From Siphonodentalium dalli (Eukaryota; Mollusca; Scaphopoda; Gadilida; Siphonodentaliidae), in NCBI GenBank assembly GCA_032622095.1, contig CP136066.1, positions 100,091,319 to 100,155,318 on the forward strand: 64,000 nt of DNA. The letters run 5' to 3'. The notes beneath the pieces are model-generated. The model had not been told where the DNA came from. It saw only the letters and a list, made by a program, of their open reading frames with translations, and did no database searches. Made by a program: the position numbers and the translations under genes. Positions 48,564 through 62,118 of the stretch are shown piece after piece (positions within the stretch are counted from its first letter, which is position 1; every line of letters begins with the position of its first letter).

Positions 48564-51270
48564 GCTATGTTCTCTCTTCGCTATATTGCGTATAGGTCTG
48601 ACACATTGGAATTGCCCATTGTTATTTATAACTCACAGTTACCATATATACTTACCATAATGGTCAAATCGTGATGTATATCATCAACGATATCACACTG
48701 CAACAGAACGTTTTCTCTCTCCTACAATTGGAAAAATATAAAACAATCATACAAGGGGTTTCCACGCCTGAGCCATGTCAGCAGGAGGTTGAACGTCTAG
48801 ACATACATATACAGAATAGTTAACGAAACATACATATAAGTGTCTATAGCTAGACTGATCTCTGGCTACCACACAATGCAAAACTAATTTCGCTGTTCAC
48901 TTAGTTTCCAGCTGTCTGGCTCTTGATTCCTTCAAATATGCCTCTTGATTTCCCAAGAGACAGTAAGAAAGAATATAATGTTCCTATGAGGACATCTTGT
49001 TCAAATCAAGCGGCGGAGACATATCAAGTAATGGTGCATTGTATTGTATATCATGTGTGTACAAAATTAATGACTTATTAATATTTGAATTAGACATCCT
49101 ATATACAATACGCACCTGTAAGATATTGAAGGATTATTATACATGTCTATATCTTTTCCAAATAGCTGTTCAACTCTTAATTGAGGTCGTTCCAAATAGC
49201 TGCTCAAATCTTGATTGAGTTATGAAAAAAGACAGGACTTGATAAATATGAGACTCTACTGTAATTTATTTTTATTGCACGTCCGACTAAAAGCCGTATC
49301 ATTTAAAATTTTAACACAATAAACGTCTGTCGATCTTCATATATCAACAACTGCTAACTTATATTACGACACAAATGTCAATCTAACCGCCAAATGGTTA
49401 AGCATGCAGTTTAGCATTTTCGTAGTACAAGTGTACTGATCCAACCCATTATCCAGGTATATAAATGAATGCAAAAGTCATAGATTCACTTGAAATAAGT
49501 TTTGGGGAATACAAATAAAAAACCATCTATTATATCAATTCTTATTTTCCCATGCTAATATTAATTATTAGTTCTATTTGCATGGATCTAAGCTAAAGGT
49601 AAAAGTTCTTCCCGTGCGTTTCTTTAAATTTTTTGATGGATTGAATTGAACAATAGAGATAAACGTACCCTGCTTAGTTGGACATTCGAGCATGAATAAA
49701 ACAATGTGAAATCGACGGATTGGCTGACTCGTTCACAACCTGTTTTCATGCTCGATTCCCCAAATATTATACTATATGTTTATCTCCTAATATTAAGACG
49801 TTATAATCCAAATTGTTCACAATTCAGCAAGAACTGCGGTTGAATCGAAAAATGGCAACATAATATGTGTTTCATTCAACTTTAATTACAATTGGGATGA
49901 AGTTTATACACGTAAACTCAATAGGTGAAAACACTTTTGTTATTGCTATCGTTGTCATTGTTCTTCTTGCTGGTTCAATTTGACTTTGTGCCACTGAATA
50001 CTTAAGCAGGTAAAGGAGAGGCTGTCCTATGTTTACAACAGCCCTTCCTTAACGCAGAGCTTAGAAACAACACCTTCAAAGCGTGCGACTACTTTTCGGC
50101 CTTTCGCTAGGCAAACAGCCTCTCCATATCCAACATGTAGGTCCATTGTTACTAACATGCTTATCTTTCAATGTTCGTGCTGTTGCTTAATGAATATACA
50201 TATATGTATACCGACCTTGATAACCTTCTTCGAGGTGATGGTCTGGATTGTTCAACTGTAATTAAATGTTGAATATATCACACCATTTGATGTGTGGTAA
50301 TTATTCATTTTATAATGATCCAAATGCATTGGATATATATAGTCCATTAGTTCAGTGAGGTATAAATGAATACAATATCATAGCATTTGATTTGTGGTAA
50401 TTATTTATTTTATAATGCTCCAAATGCAATTCAGTGAGGTATGAAGTTAATGATACATGCCCATAAAATCAATGTGTTAATGTAGCTGTGCATGAGTATA
50501 TAGAGTAACAAAGGCACACCCTAAGGTGTGACATAAATGAAACTCATTTGCTGATAGATACACCTAACCATACTTGAGTTTCAAAAGTATAGACCCAAGC
50601 AAAAATAGTTTTGATGAATCAGAAATTTTCCTTAACTTATTGCCAAACTGAAATAATGAGCTAAATTAATTTGTTAAATCTGGCTGGCGTATTGACCCAG
50701 TGAATAAGGTGTTGCGGCAATCATATAAGGGGTTTCCACGCCTGAGCTATGTCATAAGGTTGAACGTTTAGACAGACATACAGAACAGTTAACGAAACAC
50801 ACGTCCCATTTGTTTATTTAAGTAGGTTTAGGACCGACCCTTTGGTGAGGTCCATACACAATTTACTGGATGAGTGGGGACTCGTAGATCCTCTATATAT
50901 TTAAGTTAAAAGCATTATTTTTGCTCAGGTCTAATTGGTATATGGAAAGGCTGAATGCTTTGGTAATGTCAAGTTACGTACACATTATGAACTGACAAAT
51001 ATTTTCATAAATTGCCTTCTGATTTTCAGTTCTTAATCTTTCTGCGGGATACACGTGTCCGGGTTCGTACGGAGTTGTGAAAGACGGGGAAAAAGTATGG
51101 AAATTTAAAAGATTTCCAGGTCTGGAAAAAATATGGAATATTGGTGGTTTGGGCTCTGGTATGGAATACGTATGGCAATATTTCGCACTAGCCCAATAAG
51201 CTCCCATATCATTGGCCAAAATATTTTTTAAATTACGTGATCTGGTTTGCGAGATTGTTTATTTGTCTAT
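48564..51270. repeat. Array unit 13
   Basis: Exons on minus: 48656-48721 and 50216-50255. Shares TATTATACTATATG with unit 14 only. Confidence 0.93.
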
Positions 51271-53983
51271 GCTATGTTCTCTCTTCGCTATATTGCGTAT
51301 AGGTCTGACACATTGGAATTGCCCATTGTTATTTATAACTCACAGTTACCATATATACTTACCATAATGGTCAAATCGTGATGTATATCATCAACGATAT
51401 CACACTGCAACAGAACGTTTTCTCTCTCCTACAATTGGAAAAATATAAAACAATCATACAAGGGGTTTCCACGCCTGAGCCATGTCAGCAGGAGGTTGAA
51501 CGTCTAGACATACATATACAGAATAGTTAACGAAACATACATATAAGTGTCTATAGCTAGACTGATCTCTGGCTACCACACAATGCAAAACTAATTTCGC
51601 TGTTCACTTAGTTTCCAGCTGTCTGGCTCTTGATTCCTTCAAATATGCCTCTTGATTTCCCAAGAGACAGTAAGAAAGAATATAATGTTCCTATGAGGAC
51701 ATCTTGTTCAAATCAAGCGGCGGAGACATATCAAGTAATGGTGCATTGTATTGTATATCATGTGTGTACAAAATTAATGACTTATTAATATTTGAATTAG
51801 ACATCCTATATACAATACGCACCTGTAAGATATTGAAGGATTATTATACATGTCTATATCTTTTCCAAATAGCTGTTCAACTCTTAATTGAGGTCGTTCC
51901 AAATAGCTGCTCAAATCTTGATTGAGTTATGAAAAAAGACAGGACTTGATAAATATGAGACTCTACTGTAATTTATTTTTATTGCACGTCCGACTAAAAG
52001 CCGTATCATTTAAAATTTTAACACAATAAACGTCTGTCGATCTTCATATATCAACAACTGCTAACTTATATTACGACACAAATGTCAATCTAACCGCCAA
52101 ATGGTTAAGCATGCAGTTTAGCATTTTCGTAGTACAAGTGTACTGATCCAACCCATTATCCAGGTATATAAATGAATGCAAAAGTCATAGATTCACTTGA
52201 AATAAGTTTTGGGGAATACAAATAAAAAACCATCTATTATATCAATTCTTATTTTCCCATGCTAATATTAATTATTAGTTCTATTTGCATGGATCTAAGC
52301 TAAAGGTAAAAGTTCTTCCCGTGCGTTTCTTTAAATTTTTTGATGGATTGAATTGAACAATAGAGATAAACGTACCCTGCTTAGTTGGACATTCGAGCAT
52401 GAATAAAACAATGTGAAATCGACGGATTGGCTGACTCGTTCACAACCTGTTTTCATGCTCGATTCCCCAAATATTATACTATATGTTTATCTCCTAATAT
52501 TAAGACGTTATAATCCAAATTGTTCACAATTCAGCAAGAACTGCGGTTGAATCGAAAAATGGCAACATAATATGTGTTTCATTCAACTTTAATTACAATT
52601 GGGATGAAGTTTATACACGTAAACTCAATAGGTGAAAACACTTTTGTTATTGCTATCGTTGTCATTGTTCTTCTTGCTGGTTCAATTTGACTTTGTGCCA
52701 CTGAATACTTAAGCAGGTAAAGGAGAGGCTGTCCTATGTTTACAACAGCCCTTCCTTAACGCAGAGCTTAGAAACAACACCTTCAAAGCGTGCGACTACT
52801 TTTCGGCCTTTCGCTAGGCAAACAGCCTCTCCATATCCAACATGTAGGTCCATTGTTACTAACATGCTTATCTTTCAATGTTCGTGCTGTTGCTTAATGA
52901 ATATACATATATGTATACCGACCTTGATAACCTTCTTCGAGGTGATGGTCTGGATTGTTCAACTGTAATTAAATGTTGAATATATCACACCATTTGATGT
53001 GTGGTAATTATTCATTTTATAATGATCCAAATGCATTGGATATATATAGTCCATTAGTTCAGTGAGGTATAAATGAATACAATATCATAGCATTTGATTT
53101 GTGGTAATTATTTATTTTATAATGCTCCAAATGCAATTCAGTGAGGTATGAAGTTAATGATACATGCCCATAAAATCAATGTGTTAATGTAGCTGTGCAT
53201 GAGTATATAGAGTAACAAAGGCACACCCTAAGGTGTGACATAAATGAAACTCATTTGCTGATAGATACACCTAACCATACTTGAGTTTCAAAAGTATAGA
53301 CCCAAGCAAAAATAGTTTTGATGAATCAGAAATTTTCCTTAACTTATTGCCAAACTGAAATAATGAGCTAAATTAATTTGTTAAATCTGGCTGGCGTATT
53401 GACCCAGTGAATAAGGTGTTGCGGCAATCATATAAGGGGTTTCCACGCCTGAGCTATGTCATAAGGTTGAACGTTTAGACAGACATACAGAACAGTTAAC
53501 GAAACACACGTCCCATTTGTTTATTTAAGTAGGTTTAGGACCGACCCTTTGGTGAGGTCCATACACAATTTACTGGATGAGTGGGGACTCGTAGATCCTC
53601 TATATATTTAAGTTAAAAGCATTATTTTTGCTCAGGTCTAATTGGTATATGGAAAGGCTGAATGCTTTGGTAATGTCAAGTTACGTACACATTATGAACT
53701 GACAAATATTTTCATAAATTGCCTTCTGATTTTCAGTTCTTAATCTTTCTGCGGGATACACGTGTCCGGGTTCGTACGGAGTTGTGAAAGACGGGGAAAA
53801 AGTATGGAAATTTAAAAGATTTCCAGGTCTGGAAAAAATATGGAATATTGGTGGTTTGGGCTCTGGTATGGAATACGTATGGCAATATTTCGCACTAGCC
53901 CAATAAGCTCCCATATCATTGGCCAAAATATTTTTTATCGAGAAATTAAGTGATCTGGTTTGCGAGATTGTTTATTTGTCTAT
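51271..53983. repeat. Array unit 14
   Basis: Exons on minus: 51363-51428 and 52923-52962. Nearly the same as unit 13 until its end, where TATCGAGAAATTAAG replaces the short form. Confidence 0.93.
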
Positions 53984-56691
53984 GCTATGTTCTCTCTTCG
54001 CTATATTGCGTATAGGTCTGACACATTGGAATTGCCCATTGTTATTTATAACTCACAGTTACCATATATACTTACCATAATGGTCAAATCGTGATGTATA
54101 TCATCAACGATATCACACTGCAACAGAACGTTTTCTCTCTCCTACAATTGGAAAAATATAAAACAATCATACAAGGGGTTTCCACGCCTGAGCCATGTCA
54201 GCAGGAGGTTGAACGTCTAGACATACATATACAGAATAGTTAACGAAACATACATATAAGTGTCTATAGCTAGACTGATCTCTGGCTACCACACAATGCA
54301 AAACTAATTTCGCTGTTCACTTAGTTTCCAGCTGTCTGGCTCTTGATTCCTTCAAATATGCCTCTTGATTTCCCAAGAGACAGTAAGAAAGAATATAATG
54401 TTCCTATGAGGACATCTTGTTCAAATCAAGCGGCGGAGACATATCAAGTAATGGTGCATTGTATATCATGTGTGTACAAAATTAATGACTTATTAATATT
54501 TGAATTAGACATCCTATATAAAATACGCACCTGTAAGATATTGAAGGATTATTATACATGTCTATATCTTTTCCAAATAGCTGTTCAACTCTTAATTGAG
54601 GTCGTTCCAAATAGCTGCTCAAATCTTGATTGAGTTATGAAAAAAGACAGGACTTGATAAATATGAGACTCTACTGTAATTTATTTTTATTGCACGTCCG
54701 ACTAAAAGCCGTATCATTTAAAATTTTAACACAATAAACGTCTGTCGATCTTCATATATCAACAACTGCTAACTTATATTACGACACAAATGTCAATCTA
54801 ACCGCCAAATGGTTAAGCATGCAGTTTAGCATTTTCGTAGTACAAGTGTACTGATCCAACCCATTATCCAGGTATATAAATGAATGCAAAAGTCATAGAT
54901 TCACTTGAAATAAGTTTTGGGGAATACAAATAAAAAACCATCTATTATATCAATTCTTATTTTCCCATGCTAATATTAATTATTAGTTCTATTTGCATGG
55001 ATCTAAGCTAAAGGTAAAAGTTCTTCCCGTGCGTTTCTTTAAATTTTTTGATGGATTGAATTGAACAATAGAGATAAACGTACCCTGCTTAGTTGGACAT
55101 ACGAGCATGAATAAAACAATGTGAAATCGACGGATTGGCTGACTCGTTCACAACCTGTTTTCATGCTCGATTCCCCAAATATTATATTATATGTTTATCT
55201 CCTAATATTAAGACGTTATAATTCAAATTGTTCACAATTCAGCAAGAACTGCGGTTGAATCGAAAAATGACAACATAATATGTGTTTCATTCAACTTTAA
55301 TTACAATTGGGATGAAGTTTATACACGTAAACTCAATAGGTGAAAACACTTTTGTTATTGCTATCGTTGTCATTGTTCTTCTTGCTGGTTCAATTTGACT
55401 TTGTGCCACTGAATACTTAAGCAGGTAAAGGAGAGGCTGTCCTATGTTTACAACAGCCCTTCCTTAACGCAGAGCTTAGAAACAACACCTTCAAAGCGTG
55501 CGACTACTTTTCGGCCTTTCGCTAGGCAAACAGCCTCTCCATATCCAACATGTAGGTCCATTGTTACTAACATGCTTTTCTTTCAATGTTCGTGCTGTTG
55601 CTTAATGAATATACATATATGTATACCGACCTTGATAACCTTCTTCGAGGTGATGGTCTGGATTGTTCAACTGTAATTAAATGTTGAATATATCACACCA
55701 TTTGATGTGTGGTAATTATTCATTTTATAATGATCCAAATGCATTGGATATATATAGTCCATTAGTTCAGTGAGGTATAAATGAATACAATATCATAGCA
55801 TTTGATTTGTGGTAATTATTTATTTTATAATGCTCCAAATGCAATTCAGTGAGGTATGAAGTTAATGATACATGCCCATAAAATCAATGTGTTAATGTAG
55901 CTGTGCATGAGTATATAGAGTAACAAAGGCACACCCTAAAGTGTGACATAAATGAAACTCATTTGCTGATAGATACACCTAACCATACTTGAGTTTCAAA
56001 AGTATAGACCCAAGCAAAAATAGTTTTGATGAATCAGAAATTTTCCTTAACTTATTGCCAAACTGAAATAATGAGCTAAATTAATTTGTTAAATCTGGCT
56101 GGCGTATTGACCCAGTGAATAAGGTGTTGCGGCAATCATATAAGGGGTTTCCACGCCTGAGCTATGTCATAAGGTTGAACGTTTAGACAGACATACAGAA
56201 CAGTTAACGAAACACACGTCCCATTTGTTTATTTAAGTAGATTTAGGACCGACCCTTTGGTGAGGTCCATACACAATTTACTGGATGAGTGGGGACTCGT
56301 AGATCCTCTATATATTTAAGTTAAAAGCATTATTTTTGCTCAGGTCTAATTGGTATATGGAAAGGCTGAATGCTTTGGTAATGTCAAGTTACGTACACAT
56401 TATGAACTGACAAATATTTTCATAAATTGCCTTCTGATTTTCAGTTCTTAATCTTTCTGCGGGATACACGTGTCCGGGTTCGTACGGAGTTGTGAAAGAC
56501 GGGGAAAAAGTATGGAAATTTAAAAGATTTCCAGGTCTGGAAAAAATATGGAATATTGGTGGTTTGGGCTCTGGTATGGAATACGTATGGCAATATTTCG
56601 CACTAGCCCAATAAGCTCCCATATCATTGGCCAAAATATTTTTTATCGAGAAATTACGTGATCTGGTTTGCGAGATTGTTTATTTGTCTAT
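53984..56691. repeat. Array unit 15
   Basis: Exons on minus: 54076-54141 and 55631-55670. Carries private substitutions such as CTATATAAAATACG. Confidence 0.93.
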
Positions 56692-59298
56692 GCTATGTTC
56701 TCTCTTCGCTATATTGCGTATAGGTCTGACACATTGGAATTGCCCATTGTTATTTATAACTCACAGTTACCATATATACTTACCATAATGGTCAAATCGT
56801 GATGTATATCATCAACGATATCACACTGCAACAGAACGTTTTCTCTCTCCTACAATTGGAAAAATATAAAACAATCATACAAGGGGTTTCCACGCCTGAG
56901 CCATGTCAGCAGGAGGTTGAACGTCTAGACATACATATACAGAATAGTTAACGAAACATACATATAAGTGTCTATAGCTAGACTGATCTCTGGCTACCAC
57001 ACAATGCAAAACTAATTTCGCTGTTCACTTAGTTTCCAGCTGTCTGGCTCTTGATTCCTTCAAATATGCCTCTTGATTTCCCAAGAGACAGTAAGAAAGA
57101 ATATAATGTTCCTATGAGGACATCTTGTTCAAATCAAGCGGCGGAGACATATCAAGTAATGGTGCATTGTATATCATGTGTGTACAAAATTAATGACTTA
57201 TTAATATTTGAATTAGACATCCTATATACAATACGCACCTGTAAGATATTGAAGGATTATTATACATGTCTATATCTTTTCCAAATAGCTGTTCAACTCT
57301 TAATTGAGGTCGTTCCAAATAGCTGCTCAAATCTTGATTGAGTTATGAAAAAAGAGAGGACTTGATAAATATGAGACTCTACTGTAATTTATTTTTATTG
57401 CACGTCCGACTAAAAGCTGTATCATTTAAAATTTTAACACAATAAACGTCTGTCGATCTTCATATATCAACAACTGCTAACTTATATTACGACACAAATG
57501 TCAATCTAACCGCCAAATGGTTAAGCATGCAGTTTAGCATTTTCGTAGTACAAGTGTACTGATCCAACCCATTATCCAGGTATATAAATGAATGCAAAAG
57601 TCATAGATTCACTTGAAATAAGTTTTGGGGAATACAAATAAAAAACCATCTATTATATCAATTCTTATTTTCCCATGCTAATATTAATTATTAGTTCTAT
57701 TTGCATGGATCTAAGCTAAAGGTAAAAGTTCTTCCCGTGCGTTTCTTTAAATTTTTTGATGGATTGAATTGAACAATAGAGATAAACGTACCCTGCTTAG
57801 TTGGACATTCGAGCATGAATAAAACAATGTGAAATCGACGGATTGGCTGACTCGTTCACAACCTGTTTCTTGCTCGATTCACCAAATATTATATTATATG
57901 TTTATCTCCTAATATTAAGACGTTATAATCCAAATTGTTCACAATTCAGCAAGAACTGCGGTTGAATCGAAAAATGGCAACATAATATGTGTTTCATTCA
58001 ACTTTAATTACAATTGGGATGAAGTTTATACACGTAAACTCAATAGTCCTATGTTTACAACAGCCCTTCCTTAACGCAGAGCTTAGAAACAACACCTTCA
58101 AAGCGTGCGACTACTTTTCGGCCTTTCGCTAGGGAAACAGCTTCTCCATATCCAACATGTAGGTCCATTGTTACTAACATGCTTATCTTTCAATGTTCGT
58201 GCTGTTGCTTAATGAATATACATATATGTATACCGACCTTGATAACCTTCTTCGAGGTGATGGTCTGGATTGTTCAACTGTAATTAAATGTTGAATATAT
58301 CACACCATTTGATGTGTGGTAATTATTCATTTTATAATGATCCAAATGCATTGGATATATATAGTCCATTAGTTCAGTGAGGTATAAATGAATACAATAT
58401 CATAGCATTTGATTTGTGGTAATTATTTATTTTATAATGCTCCAAATGCAATTCAGTGAGGTATGAAGTTAATGATACATGCCCATAAAATCAATGTGTT
58501 AATGTAGCTGTGCATGAGTATATAGAGTAACAAAGGCACACCCTAAGGTGTGACATAAATGAAACTCATTTGCTGATAGATACTCCTAACCATACTTGAG
58601 TTTCAAAAGTATAGACCCAAGCAAAAATAGTTTTGATGAATCAGAATTTTTCCTTAACTTATTGCCAAACTGAAATAATGAGCTAAATTAATTTGTTAAA
58701 TCTGGCTGGCGTATTGACCCAGTGAATAAGGTGTTGCGGCAATCATATAAGGGGTTTCCACGCCTGAGCTATGTCATAAGGTTGAACGTTTAGACAGACA
58801 TACAGAACAGTTAACGAAACACACGTCCCATTTGTTTATTTAAGTAGGTTTAGGACCGACCCTTTGGTGAGGTCCATACACAATTTACTGGATGAGTGGG
58901 GACTCGTAGATCCTCTATATATTTAAGTTAAAAGCATTATTTTTGCTCAGGTCTAATTGGTATATGGAAAGGCTGAATGCTTTGGTAATGTCAAGTTACG
59001 TACACATTATGAACTGACAAATATTTTCATAAATTGCCTTCTGATTTTCAGTTCTTAATCTTTCTGCGGGATACACGTGTCCGGGTTCGTACGGAGTTGT
59101 GAAAGACGGGGAAAAAGTATGGAAATTTAAAAGATTTCCAGGTCTGGAAAAAATATGGAATATTGGTGGTTTGGGCTCTGGTATGGAATACGTATGGCAA
59201 TATTTCGCACTAGCCCAATAAGCTCCCATATCATTGGCCAAAATATTTTTTATCGAGAAATTAAGTGATCTGGTTTGCGAGATTGTTTATTTGTCTAT
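56692..59298. repeat. Array unit 16, with 100-bp deletion
   Basis: Exons on minus: 56784-56849 and 58238-58277. Lacks the segment between ACTCAATAG and GTCCTATG (junction near 58047). More private changes than internal units, as expected near an array edge. Confidence 0.93.
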
Positions 59299-60334
59299 GC
59301 TATGTTCTCTCTTCGCTATATTGCGTATAGGTCTGACACATTGGAATTGCCCATTGTTATTTATAACTCACAGTTACCATATATACTTACCATAATGGTC
59401 AAATCGTGATGTATATCATCAACGATATCACACTGCAACAGAACGTTTTCTCTCTCCTACAATTGGAAAAATATAAAACAATCATACAAGGGGTTTCCAC
59501 GCCTGAGCCATGTCAGCAGGAGGTTGAACGTCTAGACATACATATACAGAATAGTTAACGAAACATACATATAAGTGTCTATAGCTAGACTGATCTCTGG
59601 CTACCACACAATGCAAAACTAATTTCGCTGTTCACTTAGTTTCCAGCTGTCTGGCTCTTGATTCCTTCAAATATGCCTCTTGATTTCCCAAGAGACAGTA
59701 AGAAAGAATATAATGTTCCTATGAGGACATCTTGTTCAAATCAAGCGGCGGAGACATGTCAAGTAATGGTGCATTGTATATCATGTGTGTACAAAATTAA
59801 TGACTTATTAATATTTGAATTAGACATCCTATATACAATACGCACCTGTAAGATATTGAAGGATTATTATACATGTCTATATCTTTTCCAAATAGCTGTT
59901 CAACTCTTAATTGAGGTCGTTCCAAATAGCTGCTCAAATCTTGATTGAGTTATGAAAAAAGACAGGACTTGATAAATATGAGACTCTACTGTTTAGCATT
60001 TTCGTAGTACAAGTGTACTGATCCATTACCCAGGTATATACATGAATACAAAAGTCATAGATTCACTTGAAATACGTTTTGGGGAATACAAATAAAAAAC
60101 CATCTATTATATCAATTCTTATTTTCCCATGCTAATATTAATTATTAGTTCTATTTGCATGGATCTAAGCTAAAGGTAAAAGTTCTTCCCGTGCGTTTCT
60201 TTAAATTTTTTGATGGATTGAATTGAACAATAGAGATAAACGTACCCTGCTTAGTTGGACGTTCGAGCACGAATAAAACAGAATGTGAAATCAACGGCTT
60301 GGCCGACTCGTTCACAACCTGTTTCCATGCTCGA
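59299..60334. repeat. Array unit 17, truncated right edge
   Basis: Exon on minus: 59391-59456. An internal deletion of about 147 bp at 59992 joins CTCTACTG to TTTAGCATT. Divergence rises to the right, and homology ends at CATGCTCGA (60334). The EGYQ exon is absent. Confidence 0.9.
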
Positions 60335-60700
60335 ATTTTCGCCGTTCACATAATTTCCTGCTACCTGGCTCTTGTTTCCTTCAAATATAGTTCGATACCT
60401 TTGAGTTTATCCATCTGCAATATAAATCAGAACACTTATTCACTCCTTGTGTGTGAAACTGAATATAGTGTGAAACTGAATATAATCATTATTAACTTTG
60501 CAACTGTCATAATATTAAACTAACTAATGCTCCATAGAAAATACGGACTGAATTTCAATTTCCCCTAGTTGACAATAAAAAGGGTTATCTTGAAATTTTG
60601 AGTTACTCTGGTTCTCAAGAGAATGTGACAGGAAATAAGGTGTTCTGATTTCCATGGATTGCTTATTTCTCAAGTGACAGTAAGTAAGAATATGTGCCAG
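60335..60700. repeat. Right-flank cassette remnant
   Basis: Aligns with 12530-12870 (pseudo-exon, then TATTCACTCCTTGTGTG, GCTCCATA-AAAATA-GGACTGAATTT, and CTCAAGAGAATGTGACAGG). Together with 11760-13050 it brackets the array with diverged relatives. Confidence 0.7.
60352..60414 (-). pseudogene. MDNLK-family exon with in-frame stop
   Basis: Minus strand: intact TTATATTGCAG acceptor, then MDKLKGIELYLKETRAR, followed by TAG. The donor has changed to TTATGT. Clearly the same family as 6127-6189, and inactive. Confidence 0.6.
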
Positions 60701-60870
60701 GGTAAATTCTGGCTTTACCAAAGTAAATCTTATTATTGATCAATGTAATATGGGACTTCCGTATTTAGTTCAGTTTTACCATGGTGTGTTAGAATCAACC
60801 TTGACATGATCCTTTAAATTTAAAATGTTGTGTCACTTATTTGATTCGCAAGATTAATTCCAAACACTCT
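60690..60870. repeat. Dispersed repeat related to the 63-kb satellite
   Basis: GTGCCAGGGTAAATTCTGGC through GGGACTTCCGT and TTACCATGGTG recurs at 63858-64000 with few changes. It shares the TTTACCATGG / ATTGATCCTATAAATTTAAAA layout with satellite monomers. Confidence 0.75.
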
Positions 60871-61044
60871 GGTAAAAGAGTATAGTCTGGTATTACACGC
60901 CTAACTTTGATGTTACAGATGCCTATGGTAAAACACAAAGCATCACATATAAACCACAATATGCTGTGGTAACAGTTTAACCACATTACCCGATATACAG
61001 GCCCTGGTCACTGGGTGCACAATCAGTTTGAGTTTTGTTGTGCT

Positions 61045-61263
61045 TTATATTATGACCCGGGCGTCCTCATATCTACCGAGTCTGAGCCAATGCTTAAGGT
61101 CATCTGGATTATTTTTGGCAACGTTGGTTATTGTTTCCTTTATCTTCCAGAGAGCATCTGTGTTCCGCTCTTCATCGCTTTTCTTCTCACTTTCGGGAAT
61201 ATTTATTGTTAGTAGTTTACCCCACGATGATACCAAAAAGGTCTTGAAACCAAATTGAAAATT
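61045..61263 (-). pseudogene. Probable non-LTR retrotransposon ORF1 relic
   Basis: A minus-strand frame is open from about 61287 to a stop at 61045, including VSSWGKLLTINIPESEKKSD, then a Lys/Glu-rich helix, then DDLKHWLRLGRYEDARVII. The R-L-G-R-Y...R-x-I-I ending resembles the RLGR...RPIIV motif of L1/CR1-type ORF1 C-terminal domains (family knowledge, by eye only). It stops right where the family would continue, and no reverse transcriptase is nearby. A cellular exon with a TTTCAAG acceptor at about 61245 is the alternative. Confidence 0.35.
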
Positions 61264-61289
61264 AAATTTGTTAGTATTATTTACTCATG

Positions 61290-61473
61290 ATGAAATCGGC
61301 TCATGTGCCTGTTTTGGCACCGTTGCTACAAAACTCCTTCGTTCGCCCACATTCACTGCATTTTCTCCTCAAATGCCTGTTAAAGGCGCTATGCACTGTT
61401 TTCTCCTCATATTTCTGTTAAAGGTGCTATTGCTGGCAAATAGTCGGGATGGGGTGCATTCGTTGCACTGCAT
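61290..61473 (-). pseudogene. Broken C2H2 zinc-finger start exon
   Basis: Minus strand begins MQCNECTPSRLFASNSTFNR, but then the AGGAGAAAA-CAGTG stretch is repeated with frameshifts, so parts of the finger appear two or three times out of frame. The donor is also lost (CATGAGTAAA instead of ACCGTGAGTAAA). A homologue of 62202-62280 and 62487-62565. Confidence 0.55.
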
Positions 61474-61487
61474 GTTTATAGATAGAA

Positions 61488-61705
61488 CGTAAGTAGAAAA
61501 GTAACGCTAAAACGGATTGATGAAGTGACGTAATAGTTACGCACACCACGACGCGCGACCTTAGTCTCGTCCCTGGTCCATCCATGGAGCTGCGCTCACT
61601 GTTTCGTGCATCTCTACCATATCGTTACCGAGTACACAGACACAGAGCTGGTGACCGATCCAATGCGACCTGGCTGTGCGTGGGTTAACCGTTGTGACAG
61701 TGTCC
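61488..61705 (-). promoter_or_regulatory. CpG-rich promoter-like block, copy 1
   Basis: G+C- and CpG-rich island in AT-rich DNA, directly upstream (minus sense) of the broken zinc-finger start exon. Contains TGACGTAA (61526-61533), a CRE/ATF-like site. Duplicated at 62608-62830. Promoter role is inferred from position and composition. Confidence 0.4.
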
Positions 61706-62110
61706 TAGATTGTACATATATATTAAATGAGATTTCTCATGAACTGTATACATACAGTACTCTTATCAGTCACTAGTATGACTATAGTATGTTGGAAAGA
61801 GAAACTAGAAAAATTTAGTATTTAAAAAAAAAACAACTGAAAATCCCTTGCTATGTAGGCCTATATGTGATATATATAATTGAAATTGTCAGCAGTATAG
61901 TTGTTAATCTATAATATACATTATATTGACCCGAGAGCTATAATCCACATGTAGTTGCTGTTTCAGTGACAGTATATATCTATAAACTCTATCAGTTCTG
62001 TCAATAATGTTCAGTCAGAACTGCTCGAACTATGCCCTATATTAAGAATTAATAGTTATTATTTGTGGTAATGGTGTTTCCCCGAGTTTATCATAACGCA
62101 CAAAGCACGG
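61706..62110. other. Unassigned AT-rich spacer
   Basis: No exon, repeat or RNA gene seen. Confidence 0.4.
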
Positions 62111-62118
62111 TTTAACAT

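Larger units (their letters stand above)
14121..60334. repeat. Macrosatellite-like array of 2.7-kb units, 16 complete plus 1 partial
   Basis: The phase is set at GCTATGTTCTCTCTTCGC. Unit lengths are 2694-2713 bp, apart from unit 10 (interrupted by a 2018-bp element), unit 16 (2607 bp) and the partial unit 17. Units differ by scattered single bases and a few small indels, so amplification or homogenisation is recent. Each unit carries, on the minus strand, a 37/40-bp EGYQ exon (lost from unit 17), a truncated MDNLK exon and an intact 66-bp exon. Diverged paralogues of the unit flank the array on both sides (11760-13050 and 60335-60700), so it probably grew by unequal exchange in a gene already full of exon duplicates. 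Confidence 0.95.

Noticed and set aside
14480-59948. Recurrent 96-, 73- or 60-codon plus-strand ORFs and 81-codon minus-strand ORFs, one per array unit
   Set aside because: They repeat only because the unit repeats. The plus ORF is cut by a stop in units 2, 4 and 5 and frameshifted by 5 bp in units 12-14. The minus ORF overlies a GGTCTGGAAAAA-type simple repeat and shows no conserved counterpart outside the array.
14121-60334. CRISPR array, prophage or bacterial repeat
   Set aside because: The repeat unit is 2.7 kb with no short direct repeats and spacers, no cas genes, no operons or ribosome binding sites, and clear GT-AG exons.
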